From Gammaproteobacteria bacterium (lineage in GTDB: Bacteria > Pseudomonadota > Gammaproteobacteria > JACKNK01): a DNA stretch of 64,000 nucleotides. A program made the translations under genes and the position numbers. The DNA lies in contig JACKNK010000001.1 in the NCBI GenBank assembly GCA_024234955.1, positions 744,001 through 808,000 of the forward strand. The letters run 5' to 3'. The notes under the pieces were generated by a model. The model was not told the origin of the DNA and ran no database searches. It saw only the letters and a program-made list of their open reading frames with translations. This document shows positions 16,164 to 24,848 of this stretch, piece after piece (position 1 is the stretch's first letter; each line of letters starts with the position of its first letter).

Positions 16164-17543
16164 ATGAACCGCTTCCTGCTTTCCGCTGCCCACAAATCGT
16201 CGGGCAAGACCACGCTGTCGATCGGAATCGTTGCAGCGTTGCGGGCGCGTGGTCGGCGCGTGCAGGCATTCAAGAAGGGACCGGACTACATCGACCCGTT
16301 GTGGCTGGGCACGGCATCGGGTCGTGCCTGCCACAACCTGGATTTCCATACCCAGACGGACGCTGAACTCGTCGATTACTTCACAGCCCATGCCTCCGAT
16401 GCGGACATCGCACTGATCGAAGGCAATATGGGTCTGTTCGACAGCATCGACCTGGAAGGACACGGTTCCAACGCGGCCCTGGCGGCCCTGCTCGATACCC
16501 CGATCATCCTCGTGCTCGACGTTCAAGGCATGACCCGCAGTGTCATTCCGGTCATTCAGGGGTACCTGAACTTCGACCCGAACATCCGCATCGCCGGGCT
16601 GATCTTCAACCGGGTCGGTGGCGAACGCCATGCGGCGCGGCTGCGCGAGGTGGTTGCACATTATCTGGACCTGCCCATCGTCGGCATGGTGCATCGCGAT
16701 GCACGTCTCAACATCGACGAAAAGCATCTCGGGCTGGTACCCAGCAATGAATCTCCGGAGGCGCGCGCCAAGGTAAGCCGGATCGCCGAAATCATCGCCT
16801 CTCAGATCGATCTGGATGCGCTTGAGGAGATTGCCGCCACGAGCGCACCGCTGATCGCCGTCCCGGCAGAGGGTGGAATCCGTGCCCCCGATGTCCGTAT
16901 CGGTATCCCGCGTGATGAGGCATTTGCCTTCTATTACGCCAGCGACCTCGAAGCGTTACGCAAGGCCGGCGCAGATCTGGTGTTCTTCGACGCCCTGCGC
17001 GATACCGCCCTACCCTGCGTGGACGGTCTGTTCCTCGGGGGCGGCTTTCCCGAGCGTCATATGCAGGAACTCACCGACAACACCGCCATGCGAATCGCGA
17101 TTCGACAGGCCATCGACGCCGGCCTGCCCTGCTACGCGGAATGCGGCGGTCTGATGTATCTGAGTCGGGCAATCATTTGGGACGATCAGCGGGCCGACAT
17201 GGTTGGCGTGATCCCCGCCGACGTGACCATGCATCGCCGCCCGGTCGGGCGCGGTTACACTGAACTCGAACAGACCGCCGACGCACCGTGGCCCAACCTG
17301 GAAACGGCGCGTTTTCCCGCTCACGAGTTTCATTACTCTTCGCTCAACCCGATCGACGGCGCGCCACGTTATGCCTACAAAGTGCTGCGTGGCAGCGGCA
17401 TCGATGGCCGACACGACGGATACCTGTATCGCAATCTGCTCGCCAGCTATACCCATCTGCGCGACGTTCACGGTAATCGCTGGGCCGGGCGGTTCGTCGA
17501 GTTCGTTCGTCGCCACAAGAACGCGGACGCATCAAAGGTTTAA
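16164..17543 (+). CDS. dsrN: DsrN, siroheme amidase (CbiA/CobB family)
   Basis: 459 residues. The N-terminal P-loop-like segment AAHKSSGKTTLSIGI and the C-terminal glutamine amidotransferase triad region (CYAECGGLMYL with FPAHEFHYSS) are those of cobyrinic acid a,c-diamide synthase-like enzymes. DsrN is held to amidate siroheme for DsrAB. It sits downstream of the dsrP hairpin. No cobalamin genes lie around it, favouring the siroheme role. Confidence 0.95.
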   Translation: MNRFLLSAAHKSSGKTTLSIGIVAALRARGRRVQAFKKGPDYIDPLWLGTASGRACHNLDFHTQTDAELVDYFTAHASDADIALIEGNMGLFDSIDLEGHGSNAALAALLDTPIILVLDVQGMTRSVIPVIQGYLNFDPNIRIAGLIFNRVGGERHAARLREVVAHYLDLPIVGMVHRDARLNIDEKHLGLVPSNESPEARAKVSRIAEIIASQIDLDALEEIAATSAPLIAVPAEGGIRAPDVRIGIPRDEAFAFYYASDLEALRKAGADLVFFDALRDTALPCVDGLFLGGGFPERHMQELTDNTAMRIAIRQAIDAGLPCYAECGGLMYLSRAIIWDDQRADMVGVIPADVTMHRRPVGRGYTELEQTADAPWPNLETARFPAHEFHYSSLNPIDGAPRYAYKVLRGSGIDGRHDGYLYRNLLASYTHLRDVHGNRWAGRFVEFVRRHKNADASKV

Positions 17544-17593
17544 GCCGGGCACATCACTCGTTACGCTCCCCGGAATTCATTTGGAGATTCACC

Positions 17594-17929
17594 ATGTTGA
17601 CTATCACTGCCGACGCTGCCGACTTCATCCGCCAATCTGCCGAACAGGGCAACACCCAGGGGATGTCCCTGCGCGTCGCCGCCCAGCGTAAGGAAAACGG
17701 CGAGATCGAATACGCCATCGGTTTCGACAATGCCACCGATGACGACATCGAATTCAAGACCGCCGACGTCAAGGTCATCGTCTCGCCTGTCTATGCCGAC
17801 CTGCTGCAGAACTGCGTCATGGATTACGCCGAGATCGCCCCCGGGGAGCGACGCATCATCTTCATGAACCCCAACGATCCGGGCTACGTGCCGCCCACCG
17901 ATGTCTCCGGCGACGTACCGACAAAATAA
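17594..17929 (+). CDS. dsrR: DsrR, A-type scaffold-like protein
   Basis: 111 residues with the IscA/ErpA fold pattern (LTITADAADFIRQ, LRVAAQRKENGEIEYAIGFD). The C-terminal cysteine motif needed for Fe-S binding is absent, replaced by FMNPNDPGY, as in A. vinosum DsrR, which affects dsr expression without carrying a cluster. A GGAG ribosome-binding site precedes the ATG; dsrS starts 11 bases later. Confidence 0.93.
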   Translation: MLTITADAADFIRQSAEQGNTQGMSLRVAAQRKENGEIEYAIGFDNATDDDIEFKTADVKVIVSPVYADLLQNCVMDYAEIAPGERRIIFMNPNDPGYVPPTDVSGDVPTK

Positions 17930-17940
17930 GCCTCACGACA

Positions 17941-19062
17941 ATGCCGCTGTCCGCCGAAGATGACCTGCGCATCAATGTCCTGCTTGCCAATGAAGTGCAG
18001 GCGATTCGCATCGATGAAGGCCCAATGGTCCTGCATGCCCTGTCTCCACGCGGCGAAGCCAGACTGAAACTCAACCCGAACGAGCGCGCCGACCGATACC
18101 TGCGCAACGTCCGGGAAGCGATTTCCGGGCACATCCTCGGATCGCCCGGCGGTTATCCGATCTACATCAAACGCTGGACCCGCACCGGGCAGATCAATAC
18201 CCGGCTCGAAGACCTGCTGCGCCTGGGCGAACCCGAAGCCGTGGTCGCCGTGGTCCACGCCGACAGCCTGACCGACGAACTGGCGCGCCGCGCCTGGTGG
18301 TGTCTGCCCACCTCCGACAATGCCCGACGCATGCTCGCCCGGCCCTGCGTCGCGGCAGGCACGATGGGGCCGGTGCTCGCCGAATTCCTGGTCGAATTTC
18401 TGCCTTTTGAAGAAGACCCGGCACACGCGATGGAGAGTGTCCGCCTGGTACTGCAACCGGGCCTGATCGACGCAGCCACCCGCGAACGTTTGTGGAAAGC
18501 CGGCCAGCGCAAGAACGCCTTGCGTGTCGGATTTCTCGCCGCCACCCCGGACGACCTTCCGGAAACCCGGCCTGCACATCCGGCGTCTTCGGCGTATGAC
18601 GCACGGCTGAGCGCGTTATCGGGCGACGGAAACCCGATCGCATCCCGGCTGCAAGCCAGCTTCTCCGCACCCGGCCAGGCCTTCCTCGCCACCGCCCAAG
18701 CCATACTCGACAAGCCCGCTACGCAAGCCGTCGTATCCACCCTGCTCAATGTCATGAGCGACCGATTCAGCATTGGCGCGGCGAACGAAAACCGGGAGCT
18801 TCGCAGCCGCGAAATCGAGGAGGTACATGCCGAGGTGGATACCCTGCTGACGACCCCGGAAGGCGATCTGGCCGAGGTTCTGACCGAGTTCCCCGAACTG
18901 CGCGACGAGATCGCTGCCATACTCACCCTTGCACGTTGCAACGAGGCGGTGGTGACTCAGGTATTCGCACACAGCGATGCGGTCGGTTCGGTGATGCGCC
19001 GCCAGATCCAGCCGCTCACCGATCATCTGTTCCGCCACCTTAACCGGCTTCAGGGCCGCTGA
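17941..19062 (+). CDS. dsrS: DsrS, conserved cytoplasmic protein
   Basis: 373 residues, no signal peptide or membrane helix, many short helices and arginine-rich stretches. Identified by position (last gene of the cluster, 11 bases after dsrR) and by length comparable to A. vinosum DsrS. The biochemical role of DsrS is unsettled; a soluble accessory role in expression of the pathway has been proposed. No catalytic motif stands out. Confidence 0.85.
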   Translation: MPLSAEDDLRINVLLANEVQAIRIDEGPMVLHALSPRGEARLKLNPNERADRYLRNVREAISGHILGSPGGYPIYIKRWTRTGQINTRLEDLLRLGEPEAVVAVVHADSLTDELARRAWWCLPTSDNARRMLARPCVAAGTMGPVLAEFLVEFLPFEEDPAHAMESVRLVLQPGLIDAATRERLWKAGQRKNALRVGFLAATPDDLPETRPAHPASSAYDARLSALSGDGNPIASRLQASFSAPGQAFLATAQAILDKPATQAVVSTLLNVMSDRFSIGAANENRELRSREIEEVHAEVDTLLTTPEGDLAEVLTEFPELRDEIAAILTLARCNEAVVTQVFAHSDAVGSVMRRQIQPLTDHLFRHLNRLQGR

Positions 19063-19081
19063 TCAGGACCGCATCCTCATC

Positions 19082-19621
19082 ATGGGCAACATCGTCATCG
19101 TCCGCGTCGGCATCGGCCTCGAAGTCAGTGTGGAAGACAATGATCTGCTCAGCCGAGTCGGGGAAATCTGCGAGTTCATCGGACCCAATCTGGCGCGACA
19201 GATGGATCGCGCAAGCCGAGCCGACGGCCTCGGCTATTACCCTGCACTGGAATATTTCGAGGAACGCGAAAGCATCGACAAGGACCTGCTCGCCAGCGCG
19301 CAGCATCTTTATGAGATTGTCGGCGACATCGTCAAGGCCGAAGTCACGCAGCGCCTGCGGCCCGCCTTCTCCAACGTCATCTGTGAACACATCCAGTCGG
19401 TCGCGTTGACGCTGCCGCGTGTTCGACCGGGTCAGCCAGACGCGATCGAACTGCTGTCCCGGCACCTCACTCCGGATCGGTATCGACTCGAACTGATGGT
19501 CAGCAACATTGTCCGCCAGCAGCAGATCGAAGGAGTCGACACCCAGTCCAGACACAAAGTGGAACGTTGGCTCAAGGACCATTTCGCCGAAGTCCGGGTA
19601 TCCAGCGCACGCCTGCTCTGA
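19082..19621 (+). CDS. Conserved-looking protein of unknown function after dsrS
   Basis: 179 residues, starting 19 bases after the dsrS stop and so probably co-transcribed. The sequence is largely helical, with a DNDLLSRVGEICEFIGPNLARQM segment and a C-terminal RHKVERWLKDHFAEV. No recognised family. A long opposite-strand frame over the same bases looks like a codon shadow. It may be another dsr-linked accessory protein, but nothing beyond position supports that. Confidence 0.6.
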   Translation: MGNIVIVRVGIGLEVSVEDNDLLSRVGEICEFIGPNLARQMDRASRADGLGYYPALEYFEERESIDKDLLASAQHLYEIVGDIVKAEVTQRLRPAFSNVICEHIQSVALTLPRVRPGQPDAIELLSRHLTPDRYRLELMVSNIVRQQQIEGVDTQSRHKVERWLKDHFAEVRVSSARLL

Positions 19622-19763
19622 ACGCCTGCGGGGGCACCACAAGGCGCGCGTGTACCGACCCGGTCGTCGTGCTTTCCCCGCATCCCAAAAGGTGATTCTG
19701 CCTTTGCCTAATGTCGGGACAACGCTCTACCCTTGTAGACACCCTCCCCGCCAATCCCAGTCC

Positions 19764-20930
19764 ATGCACGACCCGATCGTCTTCAGCTTCTTCCTGATAT
19801 TCACCGGAGCGGCCGTGCTCGGCACCTTGGCGCTATATGCCCGGCAATCCCTGCTGCTTGCCTATATCGCCCTTGGCGTCCTGTTCGGGCCATCGGTGCT
19901 CGGGCTGATACCGAACCTGGAATTGGTCGAGCAGATCTCCCACATCGGCATCACCTTCCTGTTGTTCCTGCTGGGTCTCGATCTGCAACCACGCGAACTG
20001 GTCCACCTGTTGCGCAAGACCACAATGATCACGCTGGCCAGTTCAACGGTATTCGCCTTGGTTGGCATCGGCGCGGCGCTGATCACCGGCTTCAACACGC
20101 AGGAGGCCTTGCTGATCGGCGCAGCCGCCATGTTCTCCAGCACCATCATCGGCATCAAGCTGCTACCGACCACCGTGCTGCACCACCAACACGCCGGGGA
20201 GATCATGACCAGCGTGCTGCTGCTTCAGGACCTGATCGCCATCCTGGTATTGCTGTTGCTGCAAGGTCATCAGGGTGGCGAAGGCGTGCTCACCGACATC
20301 GCCCTGCTCGGTGTGTATCTGATCCTGCTGGTGATCGCCGCCTTCCTGGTCGAGGCTTGGTTGCTGAATCGGCTTTTCGCACGCTTCGACCGCATCCGTG
20401 AATACATTTTCCTGCTGACCATCGGCTGGTGCCTGGGCCTGGCCGAACTCAGCGCGGGGATCGGCCTTTCCAGCGAAATTGGGGCCTTCATCGCCGGAAT
20501 TTCGCTTGCCGCCAGTCCCATCGCGCAATACATCGCCGACAGCCTGCGTCCCTTGCGCGATTTCTTTCTCGTCGTGTTTTTCTTCAGTCTCGGGGGCGCA
20601 TTGGAACTCGGGATGCTTGGCAGCGTGATGCTACCCGCCGCCCTGTTCGCGCTTGTGCTACTCGCCATCAAACCCTGGGTATTTCGTCGCCTCCTCGCGG
20701 CCGCCGGAGAAAAGCCCAGCCTGTCGATGGAAATGGGGGTACGTCTGGGACAGATCAGCGAATTCTCGCTCCTGATTGCGGTACTCGCTGCCTCCACCGG
20801 TTTCATTGGCGAACGCGCGTCCTATTTCATTCAAGCCTCGACCATACTCACCTTCATGGTCTCGTCCTGGTACATCGTACGTACCTACCCGACACCAATC
20901 GCTGTAATAGATGCACTAAGACGCGATTGA
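19764..20930 (+). CDS. Kef-type cation:proton antiporter (CPA2 family)
   Basis: 388 residues from ATG 19764; the open frame upstream overlaps the previous gene and lacks family character. About twelve hydrophobic helices are visible, with family segments LLFLLGLDLQPRELVHL, GEIMTSVLLLQDLIAILVLL and ELSAGIGLSSEIGAFIAGISLA. It is an inner-membrane potassium or sodium/proton exchanger. It lacks the C-terminal RCK (TrkA-N) domain of full-length KefB/KefC, being membrane domain only. Confidence 0.9.
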   Translation: MHDPIVFSFFLIFTGAAVLGTLALYARQSLLLAYIALGVLFGPSVLGLIPNLELVEQISHIGITFLLFLLGLDLQPRELVHLLRKTTMITLASSTVFALVGIGAALITGFNTQEALLIGAAAMFSSTIIGIKLLPTTVLHHQHAGEIMTSVLLLQDLIAILVLLLLQGHQGGEGVLTDIALLGVYLILLVIAAFLVEAWLLNRLFARFDRIREYIFLLTIGWCLGLAELSAGIGLSSEIGAFIAGISLAASPIAQYIADSLRPLRDFFLVVFFFSLGGALELGMLGSVMLPAALFALVLLAIKPWVFRRLLAAAGEKPSLSMEMGVRLGQISEFSLLIAVLAASTGFIGERASYFIQASTILTFMVSSWYIVRTYPTPIAVIDALRRD

Positions 20931-21064
20931 TCGAATTACCTCACCGGGAGCACCCCGAAAGCCAGTGTAAATCGGCTAGGATACGATCAACTACAACACC
21001 GATTCGCCAGCCAAAACCAGAATTTGAATTGGCGAGCAAACTCACCACCATAAATCTCGTTCGT

Positions 21065-21463
21065 ATGCATCAGTCGGCACTCCCCACCAATCGTTCCTTC
21101 GGCCTCCTTTTCACGATTGTCTTTTGCGTCCTCGCGATTTGGCGATACATGCGCCACGACGCATGGTCCCCCTATCTACTGATTGCCATCGCATTGGTTT
21201 TCCTCGCACTGGGCCTCGCGAATTCGAACCTGCTCACTCCCCTGAACCGCCTTTGGATGCGGTTCGGCGAACTGCTTGGCATGATCGTCAGCCCCATCGT
21301 CCTCGGCGTGATCTACTTCATACTGATTGCCCCAATCGGTATCGGCATGCGGCTTTTTGGCCGCGACCCGATGAATCGCACCATGGAACCCAATGCCCAG
21401 ACCTACTGGGAATATCGCGAGGAGCCCACGCTCCCCGCCGACAGCTTCAACAACCAATTCTGA
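21065..21463 (+). CDS. SxtJ-family small membrane protein
   Basis: 132 residues from ATG 21065, with three hydrophobic segments (about residues 12-30, 38-55, 75-98). The segment MRFGELLGMIVSPIVLGVIYF and the MNRTM region are typical of the SxtJ family, small membrane proteins almost always found beside carbamoyltransferases. The role is unknown. It is followed at once by a DUF5989-type gene and the carbamoyltransferase. Confidence 0.8.
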   Translation: MHQSALPTNRSFGLLFTIVFCVLAIWRYMRHDAWSPYLLIAIALVFLALGLANSNLLTPLNRLWMRFGELLGMIVSPIVLGVIYFILIAPIGIGMRLFGRDPMNRTMEPNAQTYWEYREEPTLPADSFNNQF

Positions 21464-21472
21464 GAACGCCTC

Positions 21473-21622
21473 ATGTCTTTTCTCGCCGAACTCTGGAAGT
21501 TCCTGAAAGTCCGTAAGAAATTCTGGCTGCTGCCGATCATTCTGGTGATGCTGCTGCTCGGTGGTCTGCTGATTCTGGCGCAAGGCTCTGCGGTCGCGCC
21601 GTTCATCTACACCCTGTTCTAA
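21473..21622 (+). CDS. DUF5989-family small membrane protein
   Basis: 49 residues (ATG 21473, stop 21620-21622). The layout is MSFLAELWKFLKVRKKFWLLP followed by one transmembrane helix and a short tail, which is the DUF5989 pattern found between SxtJ and carbamoyltransferase genes. It starts 9 bases after the previous stop and ends 10 bases before the next start, so it is translated as part of the same operon. Confidence 0.85.
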   Translation: MSFLAELWKFLKVRKKFWLLPIILVMLLLGGLLILAQGSAVAPFIYTLF

Positions 21623-21632
21623 GGGGAGACGA

Positions 21633-23465
21633 ATGCGCATTCTCGGTATCTCGGCGTATTACCACGACGCCGCTGCGGCCATTTTGGAAGACGGCAACAT
21701 CGTTGCCGCCGCCCAGGAGGAACGCTTCACCCGCAAGAAGCACGACTCCGAATTCCCGGTGAATGCAATCCGCTATTGCCTGGAGGAAGCCGGCTGCGCG
21801 CCGGGCGACGTCGATCTGGTCGCCTTCTACGACAAGCCGTTCCCGAAGTTCGAGCGCATCCTGGAGACCTATCTGGCCTTCGCGCCGATGGGTTACGTCT
21901 CCTTCGCCAAGGGCCTGCCCGTCTGGATCAAGGAAAAGCTGTTCCAGAAGGACATGCTCATCAAGGAGTTGAAGAAGCTCGACAAGAACGCCGACTGGAA
22001 CGCCAAGCTGCGCTTCTCCGAGCACCACCTCAGCCACGCCGCCAGCGCCTTCTTCCCGTCCCCGTTCGAAAAGGCGGCGGTGCTGACCATGGACGGCGTC
22101 GGCGAATGGGCGACCACCTCGCTGGCCATCGGCGACGGCAACGAGCTGCGCATGGAGCGCGAGATCCACTTCCCGCACTCCCTCGGCCTGCTCTACTCCG
22201 CGTTCACCTACTACACCGGCTTCCGCGTCAACTCCGGCGAGTACAAGGTCATGGGCCTCGCGCCCTATGGCGAGCCGAAGTACGTCGATCTGATCACCAA
22301 GCACCTGATCGACGTGAAGGAAGACGGCAGCTTCCGGCTGAACATGCGTTACTTCAATTACGCAACCGGCCTGACCATGACCAACAAGCACTTCGACGAA
22401 GTGTTCGGCGGTCCGGCGCGCAAACCCGAATCCCCGCTGACCCAGCGCGAAATGGACCTGGCCGCGTCCGTGCAGGTGGTCACCGAAGAGATCGTCATCA
22501 AGCTGGCGCGCAACATCGCCAAGGAAACCGGCCTCAAGAACCTGTGTCTGGCCGGCGGTGTCGCGCTCAACTGCGTCGCCAACGGCAAGCTGCTGCGTGA
22601 TGGCGCCTTCGAGAACATCTGGATTCAGCCGGCTGCCGGCGACGCCGGCGGCGCCCTCGGCGCCGCGCTCGCCGTGCATTACCTACAGGCCGGCGCGCCG
22701 CGCACGGTCAACCCGCTCGACAGCATGAAGGGCTCCTACCTAGGCCCCGAATACGACCTCGAAGACACCAAACGCCGCCTCACCGCCGTCGGCGCGAAGT
22801 TCGAAGTCATGAGCGACGACGAGATCATCGAAGCCGCCGCCCAGGCGCTCGCCGACGAGAAGGCACTGGGCTGGCACCAGGGCCGCATGGAATTCGGCCC
22901 GCGCGCGCTCGGTGGCCGTTCCATCGTCGCCGACCCGCGTTCCACAACGATGCAGCGCACCCTGAACCTCAAGGTCAAGTACCGCGAGTCCTTCCGCCCC
23001 TTCGCCCCGTCCGTGCTGCGCGAGGACGTCGCCGAATGGTTCGACCACGACCGCGACAGCCCCTACATGCTGCTGGTCGCCGACGTCGCCGAGAGCAAGC
23101 GCATCCCGATGACTGCGGAACAGGACGCCCTTTTCGGCATCGAGAAACTCAACGTGCCTCGCTCCGAGATTCCGGCGATCACGCACGTCGACTACTCCGC
23201 GCGCATCCAGACCGTGCATCAACACACCAACCCGCGCTATCACGCGCTGATCAGCCGCTTCAAGGAAAAGACCGGGTGCCCGGTGGTCGTCAACACCAGC
23301 TTCAACGTGCGCGGCGAACCCATCGTCTCCACGCCCGAAGACGCCTTCCACTGCTTCATGGGCACCGAGATCGAATGCCTTGCGGTCGGCAACTGCTTCC
23401 TGCGCAAGGAAGACCAGGACCCGTCTCTCACGCTCGACTACAAGAACGAATTTGATCTGGACTGA
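21633..23465 (+). CDS. Carbamoyltransferase (NodU/CmcH family)
   Basis: 610 residues. The N-terminal ASKHA-type domain begins MRILGISAYYHDAAAAI, with HHLSHAASAF carrying the metal/nucleotide histidines; the C-terminal YrdC-like domain shows GRMEFGPRALGGRSI and SFNVRGEPIV. These enzymes transfer carbamoyl from carbamoyl phosphate to a hydroxyl of a sugar or secondary metabolite. The substrate is unknown; no glycosyltransferase or biosynthetic cluster is adjacent. The AGGGGAG ribosome-binding site is good. A perfect 20-bp inverted repeat follows the gene. Confidence 0.93.
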   Translation: MRILGISAYYHDAAAAILEDGNIVAAAQEERFTRKKHDSEFPVNAIRYCLEEAGCAPGDVDLVAFYDKPFPKFERILETYLAFAPMGYVSFAKGLPVWIKEKLFQKDMLIKELKKLDKNADWNAKLRFSEHHLSHAASAFFPSPFEKAAVLTMDGVGEWATTSLAIGDGNELRMEREIHFPHSLGLLYSAFTYYTGFRVNSGEYKVMGLAPYGEPKYVDLITKHLIDVKEDGSFRLNMRYFNYATGLTMTNKHFDEVFGGPARKPESPLTQREMDLAASVQVVTEEIVIKLARNIAKETGLKNLCLAGGVALNCVANGKLLRDGAFENIWIQPAAGDAGGALGAALAVHYLQAGAPRTVNPLDSMKGSYLGPEYDLEDTKRRLTAVGAKFEVMSDDEIIEAAAQALADEKALGWHQGRMEFGPRALGGRSIVADPRSTTMQRTLNLKVKYRESFRPFAPSVLREDVAEWFDHDRDSPYMLLVADVAESKRIPMTAEQDALFGIEKLNVPRSEIPAITHVDYSARIQTVHQHTNPRYHALISRFKEKTGCPVVVNTSFNVRGEPIVSTPEDAFHCFMGTEIECLAVGNCFLRKEDQDPSLTLDYKNEFDLD

Positions 23466-23480
23466 CCGCCAGTGCTGGCC

Positions 23481-23524
23481 GGTAACGCAGAAGGGGCGCC
23501 CATCGGCGCCCCTTCTGCGTTACC
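23481..23524. terminator. Perfect 20-bp hairpin after carbamoyltransferase
   Basis: 23481-23500 pairs perfectly with 23505-23524 around a 4-base loop. No T-run follows, so it may be a Rho-dependent or processing signal between convergent genes. Confidence 0.75.
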
Positions 23525-23556
23525 AACCCTGCGAATCCGCCCCCTGGCAGCCCCTG

Positions 23557-23730
23557 TCACCCCCGCCGGAAACGAAACCCGGCCAGACCACCCGCCAGCA
23601 ACAGCCCTATCACGCCCGGCGTCGGCACGGTTGCTTCAGCCAGTGCGTAGCTGATGTCATCAAGGATCGCGCCATCACCGGCGACCACATGACCCCGGTC
23701 GATTACAGGGTCCACCACCACCCGGAAACC
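23557..23730 (-). pseudogene. Truncated PEP-CTERM protein gene (3' end only)
   Basis: The minus-strand frame from 23730 to the stop at 23557-23559 reads a beta-rich segment ending DGAILDDISYALAEA, then VPTPGVIGLLLAGGLAG and an arginine-rich tail, a PEP-CTERM-type sorting signal. The gene is cut at the inverted repeat of the IS30-family element at 23731, and its 5' part is not found beyond the element (AT-rich integron cassettes begin there). The insertion was therefore accompanied by loss of sequence or by arrival of the integron block. Confidence 0.75.
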
Positions 23731-24833
23731 TCAAATTTAGGCTGGCACTAAAACAGGGGGCTTTACAATTATCCAATGCCTATTTGAAAACCGAGGGGCT
23801 TATCTCGCTGCCCGATGGGTGGATCAAGCTTCACTATTCTCAGTGAGACGCCCTGTGCGGACCCGCATGCAGGGTGTTGTGGGGAGGGGCGGCTAAACTC
23901 CGCGCTGCGTAAGCAAGGACTGTCCGCGCGCGCCATTGCCCGTGCCGTGGGATGCCACCCGAGCACGATCTGCCGGGAGGTGAATCGCAACCGCTGCAAC
24001 GATGGCCACTATCGGCCCTCCAAGGCGGACAGCCGTACCCGGACACGGCGCTCGAATTCGCGCCGCAACGGGCATTTTGATCGGCGACATTTTCAGCGGG
24101 TCGAAGCGTTGATGCGCACCGAACAATGGAGCCCCGAACAAATATCAGGGTATCTCCGTCGTACCGGCGAGATGCACATCAGCCACGAGACCATCTACCT
24201 GCACGTCTGGGCCAACAAGGCCGCAGGGGGCGACCTGTACCGACACCTGCGCCAGGCTGGCAAGCAACGCCGTAAACGCTATGGCGCCTACGACAGTCGG
24301 GGCCGCCTGGCGGGCAAACGCCACATCAGCGAACGTCCGAAGGGTGTTGAAGGCCGACGCCGCTTTGGTCATTGGGAGATCGACACGGTGCTCGGCAAAG
24401 GCAGCAAGCACTGCATTGTCACCGTGGTCGAGCGTAAGAGCGGATACCTGATGATCGGTCAGCTCAACGCGCGCACCACTGCCGAGCTCAATGCCCGCAC
24501 CGCCAAGCTCATTGCCCGCTGTCCGAATCGGTTCAAGACCATCACTGCCGACAACGGCACCGAATTCCATGGCTACGCGCAGCTGGAGCAACACACCCCG
24601 GTGCGCTTCTACTTCGCCACCCCACATCACTCCTGGGAGCGCGGCACCAACGAGAACACCAACGGCCTGATCCGGCAGTACCTGCCCAAGGGGGAAAGCA
24701 TGGCCGGGCTGACCCAGCAGAGATGCAACGCCATCGCCGACAAACTCAATCGCCGGCCCCGCAAGCGGCTCGGCTATCGCACCCCAGAGGAATGCTTTTA
24801 TGGAAATTAATTACTGTCGCGGTTCAAACTTGA
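23731..24833 (+). mobile_element. IS30-family insertion sequence
   Basis: The transposase gene is bounded by imperfect inverted repeats, TCAAATTTAGGCTGGCAC at 23731 and, on the other strand from 24833, TCAAGTTTGAACCGCGAC. It forms the junction between the truncated PEP-CTERM gene and the far end of the integron cassette array. Confidence 0.75.
23815..24810 (+). CDS. IS30-family transposase
   Basis: 331 residues as an open frame. The helix-turn-helix (KQGLSARAIARAVGCHPSTICREV) and the DDE catalytic core (HWEIDTVLG, TADNGTEF, HSWERGTNENTNG) are intact. The first ~28 residues do not look like an IS30 N-terminus, which normally begins with an HL(T)xEER-type helix leading into LNSALRKQG; the true start is uncertain and the 5' end may be damaged. 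Confidence 0.9.
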   Translation: MGGSSFTILSETPCADPHAGCCGEGRLNSALRKQGLSARAIARAVGCHPSTICREVNRNRCNDGHYRPSKADSRTRTRRSNSRRNGHFDRRHFQRVEALMRTEQWSPEQISGYLRRTGEMHISHETIYLHVWANKAAGGDLYRHLRQAGKQRRKRYGAYDSRGRLAGKRHISERPKGVEGRRRFGHWEIDTVLGKGSKHCIVTVVERKSGYLMIGQLNARTTAELNARTAKLIARCPNRFKTITADNGTEFHGYAQLEQHTPVRFYFATPHHSWERGTNENTNGLIRQYLPKGESMAGLTQQRCNAIADKLNRRPRKRLGYRTPEECFYGN

Positions 24834-24848
24834 AACTAAGAAATTAAA

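Noticed and set aside
19040..19642. 200-codon minus-strand frame opposite 19082-19621
   Set aside because: The plus-strand frame continues the dsr operon with short spacing and has a better-balanced composition; the minus frame is aspartate-rich, though neither has a known family, so some doubt remains.
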